From Streptomyces cadmiisoli (GTDB lineage Bacteria > Actinomycetota > Actinomycetes > Streptomycetales > Streptomycetaceae): a stretch of 64,000 bases of DNA. The notes beneath the pieces were generated by a model that was not told the origin of the DNA, did no database searches, and worked only from the letters and a program-made list of their open reading frames with translations. Below are positions 34,324 to 42,952 of the stretch, piece by piece. A program made the position numbers and the translations under genes. Each line of letters opens with the position of its first letter. Position 1 is the first letter of the stretch. The stretch spans positions 2,356,001-2,420,000 of the forward strand of contig NZ_CP030073.1 in assembly GCF_003261055.1 (NCBI RefSeq), read 5' to 3'.

Positions 34324-35067
34324 ATGACGTATCGAGCAACTCTCAACGGCAAGGTGGCCCTGGTGACCGGCGGCAGTCGCGGCATCGGTGCGGCGACGGC
34401 GGTGCGGCTGGCGCGGGAGGGCGCCGACGTGGCACTGACCTTCGTGAACGACAAGGCGGCGGCCGACGACGTCGTGCGGGCCGTCGAGGCGCTGGGGCGC
34501 CGCGCGGTGGCCCTGCGGGCGGACGCGGGCGACCCGGACGAGGCGGCGGGCGCCGTGGAGCGCGCGGTACAGGCACTCGGGAGCCTGGACGTGCTGGTGA
34601 ACAACGCGGGCGTCGGTGTGCTGGGCCCGCTGGAGACCCTGTCGCTCAGCGACATCGACCGGGTCCTCGCGGTGAATGTGCGCGGTGTCCTCCTCACCTC
34701 CCGGGCGGCGGTGGCGCGCATGGCGGACGGCGGGCGGATCGTCGTCGTCGGCTCCTGCATGACCCAGCGGGTGCCGGGCCCCGGCGGAACGCTCTACGCC
34801 ACCGGCAAGTCGGCGCTGATCGGTCTGACCAAGGCCCTGGCGAGGGAGCTCGGCGGACGTGGCATCACCGTGAACATCGTCCATCCCGGACCGATCGACA
34901 CCGACATGAACCCGGCGGACGGGCCCTACGCGGCAGATCAGTCGGCGCTGACGGCCCTGGGGCGTTTCGGCACGGCGGACGAGGTCGCGTCGACGGTCGC
35001 GCATCTCGCGGGGGCCTCGTACATCACCGGGGCCGAGTTCGCCGTCGACGGCGGACACGCGGCGTGA
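34324..35067 (+). CDS. Short-chain dehydrogenase/reductase (FabG-like)
   Basis: NAD(P)-dependent oxidoreductase of the classical SDR family, 247 residues from ATG 34324. It has the cofactor motif VTGGSRGIGAAT, the structural motif LVNNAGVGV, catalytic Ser in VVVGSCMTQ and the YxxxK pair in LYATGKSALIG; the C-terminal region AEFAVDGGHAA is typical. An Arg/Lys pattern after the second strand is not clear enough to choose NADH or NADPH. The substrate is unknown. It is divergent from the ribonuclease and ends in a strong hairpin shared with alc. Confidence 0.9.
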   Translation: MTYRATLNGKVALVTGGSRGIGAATAVRLAREGADVALTFVNDKAAADDVVRAVEALGRRAVALRADAGDPDEAAGAVERAVQALGSLDVLVNNAGVGVLGPLETLSLSDIDRVLAVNVRGVLLTSRAAVARMADGGRIVVVGSCMTQRVPGPGGTLYATGKSALIGLTKALARELGGRGITVNIVHPGPIDTDMNPADGPYAADQSALTALGRFGTADEVASTVAHLAGASYITGAEFAVDGGHAA

Positions 35068-35072
35068 GCCGC

Positions 35073-35099
35073 GCGGGGCGCACCCCCGGTGCGCCCCGC
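35073..35099. terminator. Bidirectional terminator between SDR gene and alc
   Basis: Perfect 12-bp stem GCGGGGCGCACC (35073-35084) and GGTGCGCCCCGC (35088-35099) with loop CCC, 6 bases after the SDR stop and 44 bases before the alc stop (convergent). Confidence 0.85.
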
Positions 35100-35142
35100 C
35101 ACCCGGCTCAGCGGCAGGCCGGGCACCTGTCCCGTCGGGGTG

Positions 35143-36276
35143 TCAGCCGCCCAGTTCCTGGTGGCGCGCCGCCAGGCTCGCGGCGCCGTCCTCGGTCAGG
35201 GAGCCGAACAGGCGCAGACGCGAGATGCCCCCGTCCGGATAGATGTCCACGCGCGCGTGCGTACCGACGGCGGGGGCCGGGAGGACGAAGCGGTGGCCGG
35301 TGTCGGGCTGGAGGCGGGTGCGGGGCAGGATCTCTGTCCAGCCGGCATCCGCCGTGTCCCCGCCGTCGCCGCCGTCCCGCACGGACACCGACGCCCAGCC
35401 CGCGCTGTTGCCCTTGAGGCAGGCGGTGTCGATCTCGATCGCGCGGATCCGGGAGCGGGCCACCAGCCGGTAGCGGATCCAGTCGTGGCCCCGGTCGCGG
35501 CGGCGGCGCGTCTCCCAGCCGTCGTCCATCTTGCGGGAGCGGCCCGGCTGGATGGTGTTGGTCGCCGGGGAGTAGAAGAGGTCGGAGGCGTCCTCGACCC
35601 GTCCGCCGTTCTCCAGGGCGACCACGTCGAAGGTGCCCAGCGCCGTCAGCCACTCGGGGTCCGGTGCCACCTCGCCGTACACGCGCAGGCGTGCGATGCC
35701 GCCGTCCGGATGCTGGTTGACCCGCAGGTGCGTGAAGCGCTGCTCGACTCGGACGTCGAACCCGTTCGCCGCGTGGCCGCCGACCTCCGTGCGCGGGACC
35801 AGCGTCGTCCATTTCACGCTGTCGGCCAGCAGTTCCCCGGGGGACGGCGAGCCCGCGACCGACGCGCCCTCGATGGACACGGACTGCGGATGGTTGCCGC
35901 GGAAGTGGGCGGTGTCGACCACGATGCCGCGGATGACGCCCGGCGCGCCGAGGCGGACCAGTGCCCAGTCGTGGTCCTCGGGGGCGGGCCAGGGGTGATC
36001 GGCCGAGACCCCGCGCCGGCGCCGGGTCTCCCAGCCGTCCATGATCTTGCCCTTGTGCCCGAAGTGCTCGGGGTCGAACTCGGCGCGCCCGGGGACCAGG
36101 AGGTTCTCGCGCTGGGCGAAGAACTCGTCGTTGGCGGCGATGACACCGGCGCCGAGCCGGCGGTCGGCGAGGTCGACGTACCGGGTGAAGGGGAAGTCGG
36201 CGGTGCGGTAGTCCGCGTACGGGTCGCCGCCCGCGTAGGGGTTCGCGTCGCCGGTGAAACTCGGTGTCGCCGTCAC
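35143..36276 (-). CDS. alc: Allantoicase
   Basis: Hydrolyses allantoate to ureidoglycolate and urea. The 377-residue protein consists of two homologous allantoicase (galactose-binding-like) domains. The first spans about 30-195 with KIMDGWETRRRR, VRLGAPGVIRGIVVDTAHFRGN and HLRVNQHPDGGIARLRVYG. The second spans about 210-365 with KMDDGWETRRRRDRGHDW, AIEIDTACLKGNSAG and ARVDIYPDGGISRLRLFG. The repeat of DGWETRRRR and PDGGIxRLR is diagnostic. It starts at GTG 36276. It lies 41 bases downstream of allB on the same strand, so the two form an allB-alc operon. Confidence 0.95.
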   Translation of the reverse strand: MTATPSFTGDANPYAGGDPYADYRTADFPFTRYVDLADRRLGAGVIAANDEFFAQRENLLVPGRAEFDPEHFGHKGKIMDGWETRRRRGVSADHPWPAPEDHDWALVRLGAPGVIRGIVVDTAHFRGNHPQSVSIEGASVAGSPSPGELLADSVKWTTLVPRTEVGGHAANGFDVRVEQRFTHLRVNQHPDGGIARLRVYGEVAPDPEWLTALGTFDVVALENGGRVEDASDLFYSPATNTIQPGRSRKMDDGWETRRRRDRGHDWIRYRLVARSRIRAIEIDTACLKGNSAGWASVSVRDGGDGGDTADAGWTEILPRTRLQPDTGHRFVLPAPAVGTHARVDIYPDGGISRLRLFGSLTEDGAASLAARHQELGG

Positions 36277-36317
36277 GGTGATCAGGTCTGCCTCTCGGGA
36301 GTGGGCCGTCGGGGGAA

Positions 36318-37658
36318 TCAGGGCGTCCGGGTCAGCAGCCGGCCCCTCGGTGCGGTGAACTCGCCGTCCGCCATGATGCGTTCGCCGCGCAGCCAGGTGG
36401 ACTTCACGACGCCGGTGAGCGTCCGGCCCGCGTAGGCCGTCACCCGGTTGCGGTGCTGGAGGGCCGCCGGGTCAACGGTGAAGGTCTCGTCCGGGGCGAG
36501 CACCGCGAAGTCGGCGTCGCGGCCGACCGCGACGGCGCCCTTGTGCGCGCCGAGCCCGACCAGTTCCGCCGTCCGCGCCGACATCCAGCGGACGACGTCC
36601 TCCAGACCGTGCCCCCGCCCGCGGGCCTCCGTCCACACCGCGGCCAGGCTGAGCTGGAGGCCGGAGATGCCGCCCCAGGCGGTGGCGAAATCGTCGGTCT
36701 TGAGGTCCGCGGTCGACGGGGAGTGGTCGGTGACGACGCAGTCGATCGTGCCGTCGGCCAGCGCCTGCCAGAGCACGTCCTGGTTGGCGGCCTCGCGGAT
36801 GGGCGGGCAGCACTTGAACTCGCTGGCCCCGTCCGGGACCTCCTCGGCGGTCAGGGTCAGATAGTGGGGGCACGTCTCGACGGTGAGCCGGACGCCCTCG
36901 GCCCTGGCCCGGGCGATCAGCGGCAGTGCGTCGCCGGAGGACAGATGGAGCACGTGCACGCGTGCGCCCAGTCGTCCGGCCAGGGCGACGAGGCCCGCGA
37001 CGGCGGTGTCCTCCGCGTCGCGCGGACGGGAGGCGAGGAAGTCGGCGTAGTCCGGGCCGCCTCGCTGCGGGGCGGCGGCGAGGCGCTGGGGGTCCTCGGC
37101 GTGCACGATCAGCAGGCCGTCGAACCCGGCGATCTCCGCCATGGCGCGTGCGAGCCCGTCCTGGTCGAGGTGCGGGAACTCGTCGACGCCCGAGGGCGAC
37201 AGGAACGCCTTGAAGCCGAACACCCCGGCGTCGTGCAGCGGGCGCAGGTCCTTGACGTTGTCGGGCAGCGCGCCGCCCCAGAAGCCGACGTCGATGTGCG
37301 CCTGCGCGGCGGCGACCTCCTGTTTGGTCCGCAGGTGGGTGACCGTGGTGGTGGGCGGGAGGGAGTTGAGCGGCATGTCGACGAGGGTGGTGATGCCGCC
37401 CGCCGCCGCGGCGCGCGTGGCGGTCCGGAAGCCCTCCCACTCGGTGCGGCCGGGGTCGTTGACGTGCACATGGGTGTCGACCAGACCGGGCAGCAGGACG
37501 TCGTCGCCGAAGTCCTCCAGGCGCGCTCCGGGCGGCACGTCGGCGCCGTACGGCAGGACGGCCGTGATGGTGCCGTCGGCGACCGCGACCGACGCGGCGC
37601 GCGTCCCCTCGGGCGTGATGACGCGCGTCGAGCGCAGCACCAGTTCAGCGTCGGACAC
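36318..37658 (-). CDS. allB: Allantoinase
   Basis: Zinc-dependent cyclic amidohydrolase opening allantoin to allantoate, 446 residues. The metal site is seen as [19 protein letters not shown] (two His), [10 protein letters not shown] (the Lys expected to be carboxylated), [19 protein letters not shown] and VVTDHSPST (Asp). [10 protein letters not shown] is a typical allantoinase segment. GTG at 37658 follows GAGAGG by 7-8 bases. The gene is divergent from allR; the shared 282-base region has the composite AllR-type operator and a second inverted repeat. Confidence 0.95.
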   Translation of the reverse strand: MSDAELVLRSTRVITPEGTRAASVAVADGTITAVLPYGADVPPGARLEDFGDDVLLPGLVDTHVHVNDPGRTEWEGFRTATRAAAAGGITTLVDMPLNSLPPTTTVTHLRTKQEVAAAQAHIDVGFWGGALPDNVKDLRPLHDAGVFGFKAFLSPSGVDEFPHLDQDGLARAMAEIAGFDGLLIVHAEDPQRLAAAPQRGGPDYADFLASRPRDAEDTAVAGLVALAGRLGARVHVLHLSSGDALPLIARARAEGVRLTVETCPHYLTLTAEEVPDGASEFKCCPPIREAANQDVLWQALADGTIDCVVTDHSPSTADLKTDDFATAWGGISGLQLSLAAVWTEARGRGHGLEDVVRWMSARTAELVGLGAHKGAVAVGRDADFAVLAPDETFTVDPAALQHRNRVTAYAGRTLTGVVKSTWLRGERIMADGEFTAPRGRLLTRTP

Positions 37659-37732
37659 CCGGACCCCTCTCTTGGCCGCCGTCCCGCTTCCGGATGGCTC
37701 CGGCGAACGGGGCTCACTTCCGCACCAGGGAA

Positions 37733-37749
37733 TTCAACGTTCTGTTGAA
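37733..37749. promoter_or_regulatory. Inverted repeat TTCAAC-N5-GTTGAA upstream of allB
   Basis: Perfect 6+6 inverted repeat (TTCAACGTTCTGTTGAA), 75 bases before the allB start. On the allB strand its downstream arm contains TTGAAT, which resembles a -35. A near-identical repeat lies before the urate operon (56607-56623) and a degenerate one before aceB (39911-39926). Confidence 0.6.
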
Positions 37750-37825
37750 GGAGTCTTCACTCCCGCCCTCCCGCCGTCAAGGGGCACACTCTCCACACTG
37801 CACCCAGGGCGTGCACTCTGGACGT

Positions 37826-37861
37826 TTCCACAAAGTGGAAATAGGATTCCAACAGGCAGAA
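37826..37861. promoter_or_regulatory. Composite dual operator between allB and allR
   Basis: Element 1 TTCCACAAAGTGGAA (37826-37840, perfect arms) and element 2 TTCCAACAGGCAGAA (37847-37861), separated by 6 bases. TAGGAT (37842-37847) lies in the gap and is a plausible -10 for allR. The same two-element layout occurs before aceB, hyi and gcl. By location it is most likely the binding site of the IclR protein AllR. Confidence 0.75.
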
Positions 37862-37940
37862 TGTAGTGACGCACAAGCAGGGAGCCGGCGGGCCGCCGGG
37901 TACGCTGCTGCCTTCCTGCCAGCCCCGAAAGGAACGCGCC

Positions 37941-38732
37941 GTGCCGACGTCCAGCGCCAGCACCACCGATTCCGCCAGGCCCTCGGCCGGCGGCGTCCAG
38001 TCCCTAGAGCGCGCCTTCGACCTGCTGGAGCGGATGGCGGACGCGGGCGGCGAGGTCGGGCTGAGCGAGCTCTCGGCCAGCAGCGGGCTGCCGCTGCCCA
38101 CCATCCACCGGCTGATGCGCACCCTGGTCGCCTGCGGGTACGTCCGCCAGCAGCCCAACCGCCGCTACGCGCTCGGCCCCCGGCTGATCCGCCTCGGCGA
38201 GTCCGCCTCCCGCCTGCTCGGCACCTGGGCCCGCCCCTACCTGGCCCGCCTGGTGGACGAGACCGGCGAGACGGCCAACATGGCGCTCCTGGACGGCGAC
38301 GAGATCGTGTACGTGGCGCAGGTGCCGTCCAAGCACTCGATGCGGATGTTCACCGAGGTCGGCCGCCGCGTCCTGCCGCACTCCACCGGCGTCGGCAAGG
38401 CGCTGCTGGCCGGTTTCCCGGACGAGGAGGTGCGCTCCCTGCTCTCGCGCACCGGAATGCCTGCGGCCACGGAGAAGACGATCACCACGGCGGACGGCTT
38501 CCTCGCCGCGCTCGACGACGTGCGCCGGCTCGGCTACGCGGTCGACGACAACGAACAGGAACTCGGCGTCCGCTGCCTGGCGGTGTCCGTGCCCGACTCC
38601 CCCACCGCCGCCGCGATCTCGATCTCGGGCCCGGCGGGGCGCGTGACGGAGGCGGCGACGGACCGGATCGTGCCGGTGCTGCAGCAGGTGGCGACGGAGC
38701 TGTCCGAGGCCCTGGCGAGCTCGGGCAGCTGA
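37941..38732 (+). CDS. allR: IclR-family repressor of allantoin/glyoxylate genes (AllR)
   Basis: A 263-residue regulator. GTG at 37941 follows AAAGGA by 7 bases; an in-frame GTG at 37866 lacks an SD. Residues 17-80 form the winged helix (QSLERAFDLLERM, LSELSASSGLPLPTIHRLMRTLVACGYV). Residues 90-260 form the IclR effector domain (DETGETANMALLDGDEIVYVAQV, LPHSTGVGKALLAGF, GYAVDDNEQELGVRCLAV). In S. coelicolor the homologue AllR represses allantoin and glyoxylate-utilisation genes and is released by an intermediate of the pathway (recalled, not checked). The position divergent from allB and the operators at four loci of this window fit that role. Confidence 0.93.
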   Translation: MPTSSASTTDSARPSAGGVQSLERAFDLLERMADAGGEVGLSELSASSGLPLPTIHRLMRTLVACGYVRQQPNRRYALGPRLIRLGESASRLLGTWARPYLARLVDETGETANMALLDGDEIVYVAQVPSKHSMRMFTEVGRRVLPHSTGVGKALLAGFPDEEVRSLLSRTGMPAATEKTITTADGFLAALDDVRRLGYAVDDNEQELGVRCLAVSVPDSPTAAAISISGPAGRVTEAATDRIVPVLQQVATELSEALASSGS

Positions 38733-38761
38733 GCCGCGTCCCGCCGCCCCGCCGGGCTCAG
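38729..38761. terminator. Hairpin overlapping the stop codons of allR and the DUF5955-like gene
   Basis: CTGAGCC (38729-38735) pairs with GGCTCAG (38755-38761) across a 19-base GC-rich loop. The arms include the stop codons of the two convergent genes. Confidence 0.5.
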
Positions 38762-39072
38762 CGGCGCGGCGGCTCGCCGAACAGCTCCACCGCGTGCCGT
38801 ACGTCGGTGAGCCCGCGCGAGAGCGCGCTCACCGAGCCGATCGCACCCGCGATCAGCAGCAGCGAGCGGCGCAGCCGGGGGATCTCGGGCGTGCCATAGG
38901 CGGCCATCGCGGCCAGCGCCGCGAGTTCGTCCTCGGCGACGGCCCGGTCCGGGAACTCGCCGGGATGTACCGCGAGTTCGCGGCGAAGCCGGGACACCGC
39001 CGTGCGCAGTTCCGCCACTCTCGGGTCCTCGTCGCTGCCGGTCACCGACCTCTGCCCCACGCTCCGCAACAC
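38758..39072 (-). CDS. Small conserved protein, DUF5955-like
   Basis: A 104-residue protein from GTG 39072, with a GGGGGGAG Shine-Dalgarno 4 bases upstream. It has a helical charged N-terminal half (DPRVAELRTAVSRLRREL) with FPDRAVAEDELAALAAMA, and a conserved RLRRSLLLIAGAIGSVSALSRGL segment that is hydrophobic enough to touch a membrane. I recall it as the actinobacterial family DUF5955. Function unknown. Confidence 0.8.
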   Translation of the reverse strand: MLRSVGQRSVTGSDEDPRVAELRTAVSRLRRELAVHPGEFPDRAVAEDELAALAAMAAYGTPEIPRLRRSLLLIAGAIGSVSALSRGLTDVRHAVELFGEPPRR

Positions 39073-39258
39073 AGCACTCCCCCCTGACACGCCGTCGTGC
39101 CGCAGTGATGTCCTGGTCCCCTCCGCCGCCCCTGGCGCTGGTCGGGCGCCGAGGGACGCGGGCCAGTAAACGCCACCCGGTGGCGATACGCCACCACGCG
39201 GACCGGAATTCGGCCCGCGGGACCGTCCGGCGCGAGACGGGTCGGGTATGCAGGACCC

Positions 39259-39861
39259 ATGACGGATCAGAACGAACCCCCGGTGGCCGGACTCCTGCTC
39301 GCCGCGGGGGGCGGACGCCGGCTCGGGGGGCGGCCCAAGGCGCTGCTCGAACACCGGGGCCGGCCGCTGGTCGAGCACGCGGTGGCCGTGTTGCGCGCGG
39401 CCGGGTGTTCGCGGGTCCATGTGGTGCTGGGGGCGGGCGCCGACGCCGTGCGCGCGCGGGCGGACCTGTCCGGTTGTGTGCTCGTGGACAACCCCCGCTG
39501 GGCGGAGGGCATGGGCGGCTCGCTGCGTGCCGGGCTGGGCTCGCTCGAAGGGACGCCCGCGCGGGCGGCACTGGTTTCGCTCGTCGACCAGCCCGGCATC
39601 GGGCCCGTGGCGGTGGCCCGGGTGCTGGCCGCCCACCGGGACGAATCGACGCTGGCGTCCGCCGCCTACGACGGTGTGCGCGGCCACCCGGTCCTCCTCG
39701 GCGCCGCCCACTGGGCAGGCGTCGCCGCGCTGGCGACCGGCGACCAGGGAGCACGCGCCTACCTCAGGGCCCACCGGACGCAGATCGCACTCGTCGAGTG
39801 CGGGGACGTGGCGCGGGCGTACGACATCGACACGGAGGCCGACCTGCGCCACCTTGAGTGA
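39259..39861 (+). CDS. MobA-like NTP transferase (MoCo cytidylyl/guanylyltransferase family)
   Basis: A 200-residue nucleotidyltransferase. The N-terminal nucleotide-binding loop is LLLAAGGGRRLGGRPKALL, and LVSLVDQPGIGP contains the metal-binding Asp. This fold attaches CMP or GMP to molybdopterin for molybdenum enzymes; the MocA-type serves xanthine dehydrogenase-family enzymes. Its place in a purine-degradation region makes a role in cofactor supply for a xanthine dehydrogenase elsewhere in the genome attractive, but other members act on sugars or lactate. ATG 39259 has AGGA 3-4 bases upstream. Confidence 0.8.
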   Translation: MTDQNEPPVAGLLLAAGGGRRLGGRPKALLEHRGRPLVEHAVAVLRAAGCSRVHVVLGAGADAVRARADLSGCVLVDNPRWAEGMGGSLRAGLGSLEGTPARAALVSLVDQPGIGPVAVARVLAAHRDESTLASAAYDGVRGHPVLLGAAHWAGVAALATGDQGARAYLRAHRTQIALVECGDVARAYDIDTEADLRHLE

Positions 39862-39910
39862 GCGGGGTGGCACCCGGCGCCACCTTGCCTCGACCCGGAG
39901 AATCTCGACA

Positions 39911-39963
39911 TCAACAAACCATTGAACTTCCACCATGAGGAAACTAGTATCCACTGATCAGAA
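39911..39963 (+). promoter_or_regulatory. aceB promoter with composite dual operator
   Basis: A -35 TTGAAC (39922-39927), a 17-base spacer and -10 TAGTAT (39945-39950). Element 1 TTCCACCATGAGGAA (39928-39942) sits exactly in the spacer and element 2 ATCCACTGATCAGAA (39949-39963) begins 6 bases later, so two bound dimers would bury the -10. The -35 is also the right arm of a degenerate inverted repeat TCAACAAACCATTGAA (39911-39926) like those before allB and the urate operon. Confidence 0.75.
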
Positions 39964-40082
39964 GCGCCCGACCGTCCCGCGGGCGTCCGCCGCCCCCTTC
40001 GTGCCCCCTGGCACCCGGTGCCACGGCACGGCGGCGATGCACGTGGTTCGCTGAATCAGCTCGCTGAAGGAAGTGACAGCTC

Positions 40083-41705
40083 ATGTCCGCACCAGCGCCG
40101 TCTCCGCTGGCCATCGTCGACGCCGAGCCCCTGCCCCGGCAGGAGGAGGTCCTCACCGACGCGGCGCTCGCCTTCGTGGCCGAGTTGCACCGCCGGTTCA
40201 CGCCCCGGCGGGACGAACTCCTCGCCCGCCGCGCGGAACGCCGCGCCGAGATCGCCCGCACCTGCACGCTCGACTTCCTCCCGGAGACCGCGTCGATCCG
40301 CGAGGATCCCTCCTGGCGTGTGGCGCCCGCCCCGGCCGCGCTGGAAGACCGCCGGGTCGAGATCACCGGTCCCACCGACCGCAAGATGACCATCAACGCC
40401 CTCAACTCGGGCGCCCGGGTCTGGCTCGCGGACTTCGAGGACGCCTCGGCCCCCACCTGGGAGAACGTGGTCCTCGGCCAGCTCAACCTGATCGACGCCT
40501 ACACCGGCGGCATCGACTTCACCGACGAGCGCACCGGCAAGTCCTACGCCCTGCGCCCGGCCGGTGAACTCGCCACGGTCGTCATGCGCCCGCGCGGCTG
40601 GCACCTGAACGAGCGCCACCTCCGGCTCGACGGGGAACAGGTCCCCGGCGCGCTGGCGGACTTCGGCCTGTACTTCTTCCACAACGCCCGGCGGCTGCTC
40701 GACCTCGGCAAGGGCCCGTACTTCTACCTCCCCAAGACGGAGTCGCACCTGGAGGCCCGCCTCTGGAACGACGTGTTCGTCTTCGCGCAGGACCACCTCG
40801 GCATCCCCCGGGGAACCGTCCGCGCCACCGTCCTGATCGAGACGATCACGGCGGCGTACGAGATGGAGGAGATCCTCTACGAGCTGCGCGACCACGCCTC
40901 CGGGCTGAACGCCGGCCGCTGGGACTACCTGTTCTCCATCGTCAAGAACTTCCGGGACGGCGGTGCGAAGTTCGTCCTGCCGGACCGCAACGCGGTGACG
41001 ATGACGGCCCCGTTCATGCGGGCGTACACCGAACTGCTGGTGCGCACCTGCCACAAGCGCGGGGCGCACGCGATCGGCGGTATGGCGGCGTTCATCCCGT
41101 CCCGCCGGGACGCGGAGGTCAACCGGGTCGCCTTCGAGAAGGTCCGCGCCGACAAGGACCGCGAGGCCGGCGACGGTTTCGACGGCTCCTGGGTCGCCCA
41201 CCCCGACCTGGTCCCGATCGCCATGGAGTCCTTCGACCGGGTGCTCGGCGACCGGCCCCACCAGAAGGACCGCCTGCGTGAGGACGTCGACGTCAAGGCC
41301 GCCGACCTGATCGCCGTCGACTCCCTCGACGCCAAGCCCACCTACGCGGGCCTGGTCAACGCGGTGCAGGTCGGCATCCGCTACATCGAGGCCTGGCTGC
41401 GCGGCACCGGCGCCGTCGCCATCTTCAACCTGATGGAGGACGCGGCCACGGCGGAGATCTCCCGCTCGCAGATCTGGCAGTGGATCAACGCGGGTGTGGT
41501 CCTCGACAACGGCGAGCGGGTCACCGCCGAACTGGCCCGCAAGGTCGCCGCCGAGGAACTGGCGAGCATCCGCGCGGAGGCCGGCGAGGAGGCCTTCACC
41601 GCCGGCAACTGGCAGCAGGCCCACGACCTGCTGCTGACCGTCTCGCTCGACGAGGACTACGCGGACTTCCTGACCCTGCCCGCGTACGAGCGGCTCGAGG
41701 GCTGA
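40083..41705 (+). CDS. aceB: Malate synthase A
   Basis: Condenses glyoxylate with acetyl-CoA to malate. The 540-residue length and motifs fit isoform [37 protein letters not shown] with the catalytic Arg, [20 protein letters not shown] with the metal-binding Glu, ALNAGR-type [12 protein letters not shown], and [19 protein letters not shown] with the catalytic Asp. GAAGGAAG precedes the ATG by about 10 bases. No isocitrate lyase gene is nearby; with the AllR-type operator this points to use of glyoxylate derived from ureides. Confidence 0.95.
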   Translation: MSAPAPSPLAIVDAEPLPRQEEVLTDAALAFVAELHRRFTPRRDELLARRAERRAEIARTCTLDFLPETASIREDPSWRVAPAPAALEDRRVEITGPTDRKMTINALNSGARVWLADFEDASAPTWENVVLGQLNLIDAYTGGIDFTDERTGKSYALRPAGELATVVMRPRGWHLNERHLRLDGEQVPGALADFGLYFFHNARRLLDLGKGPYFYLPKTESHLEARLWNDVFVFAQDHLGIPRGTVRATVLIETITAAYEMEEILYELRDHASGLNAGRWDYLFSIVKNFRDGGAKFVLPDRNAVTMTAPFMRAYTELLVRTCHKRGAHAIGGMAAFIPSRRDAEVNRVAFEKVRADKDREAGDGFDGSWVAHPDLVPIAMESFDRVLGDRPHQKDRLREDVDVKAADLIAVDSLDAKPTYAGLVNAVQVGIRYIEAWLRGTGAVAIFNLMEDAATAEISRSQIWQWINAGVVLDNGERVTAELARKVAAEELASIRAEAGEEAFTAGNWQQAHDLLLTVSLDEDYADFLTLPAYERLEG

Positions 41706-41723
41706 CCCCGCGGCGGCTGACGC

Positions 41724-41999
41724 TCACCGGTCCGAGTGGCCCAGGGACCTCTCCGGGGCCACTCGGTCGCGCACCAGCCGCTTGACCGCCGTGGGCTCCG
41801 GGAAGCCCTGCTCACGGCGGTCCCACACCACCTCGTCGTCGACCCGCACGACGAAGACACCGCCGATGCCGGGCTTCAGCGACAGTTCCGTCAGCTCGGC
41901 CTCGAAGGTCGTGAGCAGCTCCTGCGCCAGCCAGGCGGCCCGGGGCAGCCAGCGGCACTGGGTGCAGTACTCGATCTGAACGCGATGGCTGTCCGTCAT
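41724..41999 (-). CDS. SelT/SelW/SelH-family (Rdx) protein, Cys form
   Basis: A 91-residue thioredoxin-like protein with the N-terminal redox motif CTQC (Cys12/Cys15), where animal SelW has CxxU. The rest (LAQELLTTFEAELTELSLKPGIGGVFVVRVDDEVVWDRREQGFPEPTAVKRLVRDR) is typical of bacterial Rdx proteins. ATG at 41999 overlaps the TGA of the HipA-like kinase gene (ATGA), so translation is coupled. The biological function of the bacterial family is not established. Confidence 0.88.
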   Translation of the reverse strand: MTDSHRVQIEYCTQCRWLPRAAWLAQELLTTFEAELTELSLKPGIGGVFVVRVDDEVVWDRREQGFPEPTAVKRLVRDRVAPERSLGHSDR

Positions 42000-42910
42000 C
42001 CCAGGTGTACCGACCAATCCTGTTCCGCCGCCGGTTTGCCGTGCAGGTCCGGAACCCGTTTGAGCCACTGCGGGCGGCCCTGCTGCGTCCTCGCCGCGCG
42101 CTGCGCCTCCTCGGCGGCGAGTTCCTCCCGCGTCGGGAAGTCCGTGGGGAGCCAGGCGGCCGACGCCCGCACGCGCGCGTGGAGGTAGTCGACGTAGGCG
42201 CGCCGGGCCCCGTCGGGGGTCGCGAAGCCGGGCTCGTCCGCCAGCCACGCGTCCGGCACCTCGGCCAGCACCTCGCGCAGCAGTTCCTCGGTCACCCGGG
42301 GCGCCAGTTCGGCGTCCGCGGCCCGCACGTCGGGCCCGTGGTGGCCGAGGGCGTGTTGGCGGAAGTCGTACGCCTTGTCGGGGGCGGAGGAGTCCCAGCG
42401 GTGGTGGAAGACCAGCGCGGCGCCGTGGTCGATCAGCCACAGCCGCGGGGGTGCCACGCCGAGTGTGGGCCAGACCATCAGGTTGGAGCTGTGCACGGTC
42501 CGGTCGACGTTCACGGTGAGCGCGTCGAGCCAGACGATCCGGCCGGCCTCCAGCGGGTCGACCGGAAAGGTCCCGGCGACCTCCGGGGTGAAGTCCCTCG
42601 CGCCCGGCAGATAGTCCATCCCGAGGTTCACGCCGGCGCTGGCCGTGTGCAGGTCGCGCACCTCCTGGTGCGGCTCGTGATCGGCGATCGCCGGGTCGAA
42701 GTGCACCAGGACCAGCTCGGGGAAGCGCAGCCCGAGGGCGCGGGCCAGCTCACCGACGACCACCTCGGCGACCAGCGCCTTGCGGCCCTGCGCGGAGCCG
42801 GTGAACTTCACGACGTAGGTGCCCAGGTCGTCGGCCTCGAAGACTCCTGGCACGGAGCCGCCGGACCGCAACGGGGTCACGTATCGAACAGCAGTCACGT
42901 CGCGCAGCAC
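41996..42910 (-). CDS. HipA-like kinase (HipA_2 family)
   Basis: A 304-residue protein of the HipA_2 group with a PI3K/HipA-type kinase fold. GTG at 42910 gives MLRDVTAVRYVTPLRSGGSVPG, the usual opening. YVVKFTGSAQGRKALVAEVVVGELARALGL contains the ATP-binding Lys, WLDALTVNVDRTVHSSNLMVW the catalytic-loop Asp and Asn, and LWLIDHGAAL the Mg-binding Asp. There is no separate HipB antitoxin, so it is not a classical HipBA toxin-antitoxin pair. It is coupled by a 4-base overlap to a SelW-like protein. Substrate unknown. Confidence 0.85.
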   Translation of the reverse strand: MLRDVTAVRYVTPLRSGGSVPGVFEADDLGTYVVKFTGSAQGRKALVAEVVVGELARALGLRFPELVLVHFDPAIADHEPHQEVRDLHTASAGVNLGMDYLPGARDFTPEVAGTFPVDPLEAGRIVWLDALTVNVDRTVHSSNLMVWPTLGVAPPRLWLIDHGAALVFHHRWDSSAPDKAYDFRQHALGHHGPDVRAADAELAPRVTEELLREVLAEVPDAWLADEPGFATPDGARRAYVDYLHARVRASAAWLPTDFPTREELAAEEAQRAARTQQGRPQWLKRVPDLHGKPAAEQDWSVHLG

Positions 42911-42952
42911 ACCCGCCAGGGTAAGCCAGGTGCCCGGCAGCCCGATCGGCGA

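Noticed and set aside
41996..42910. Classical HipBA toxin-antitoxin module
   Set aside because: No HipB-like XRE antitoxin is adjacent; the protein is of the HipA_2 type and the partner is a SelW-like protein.
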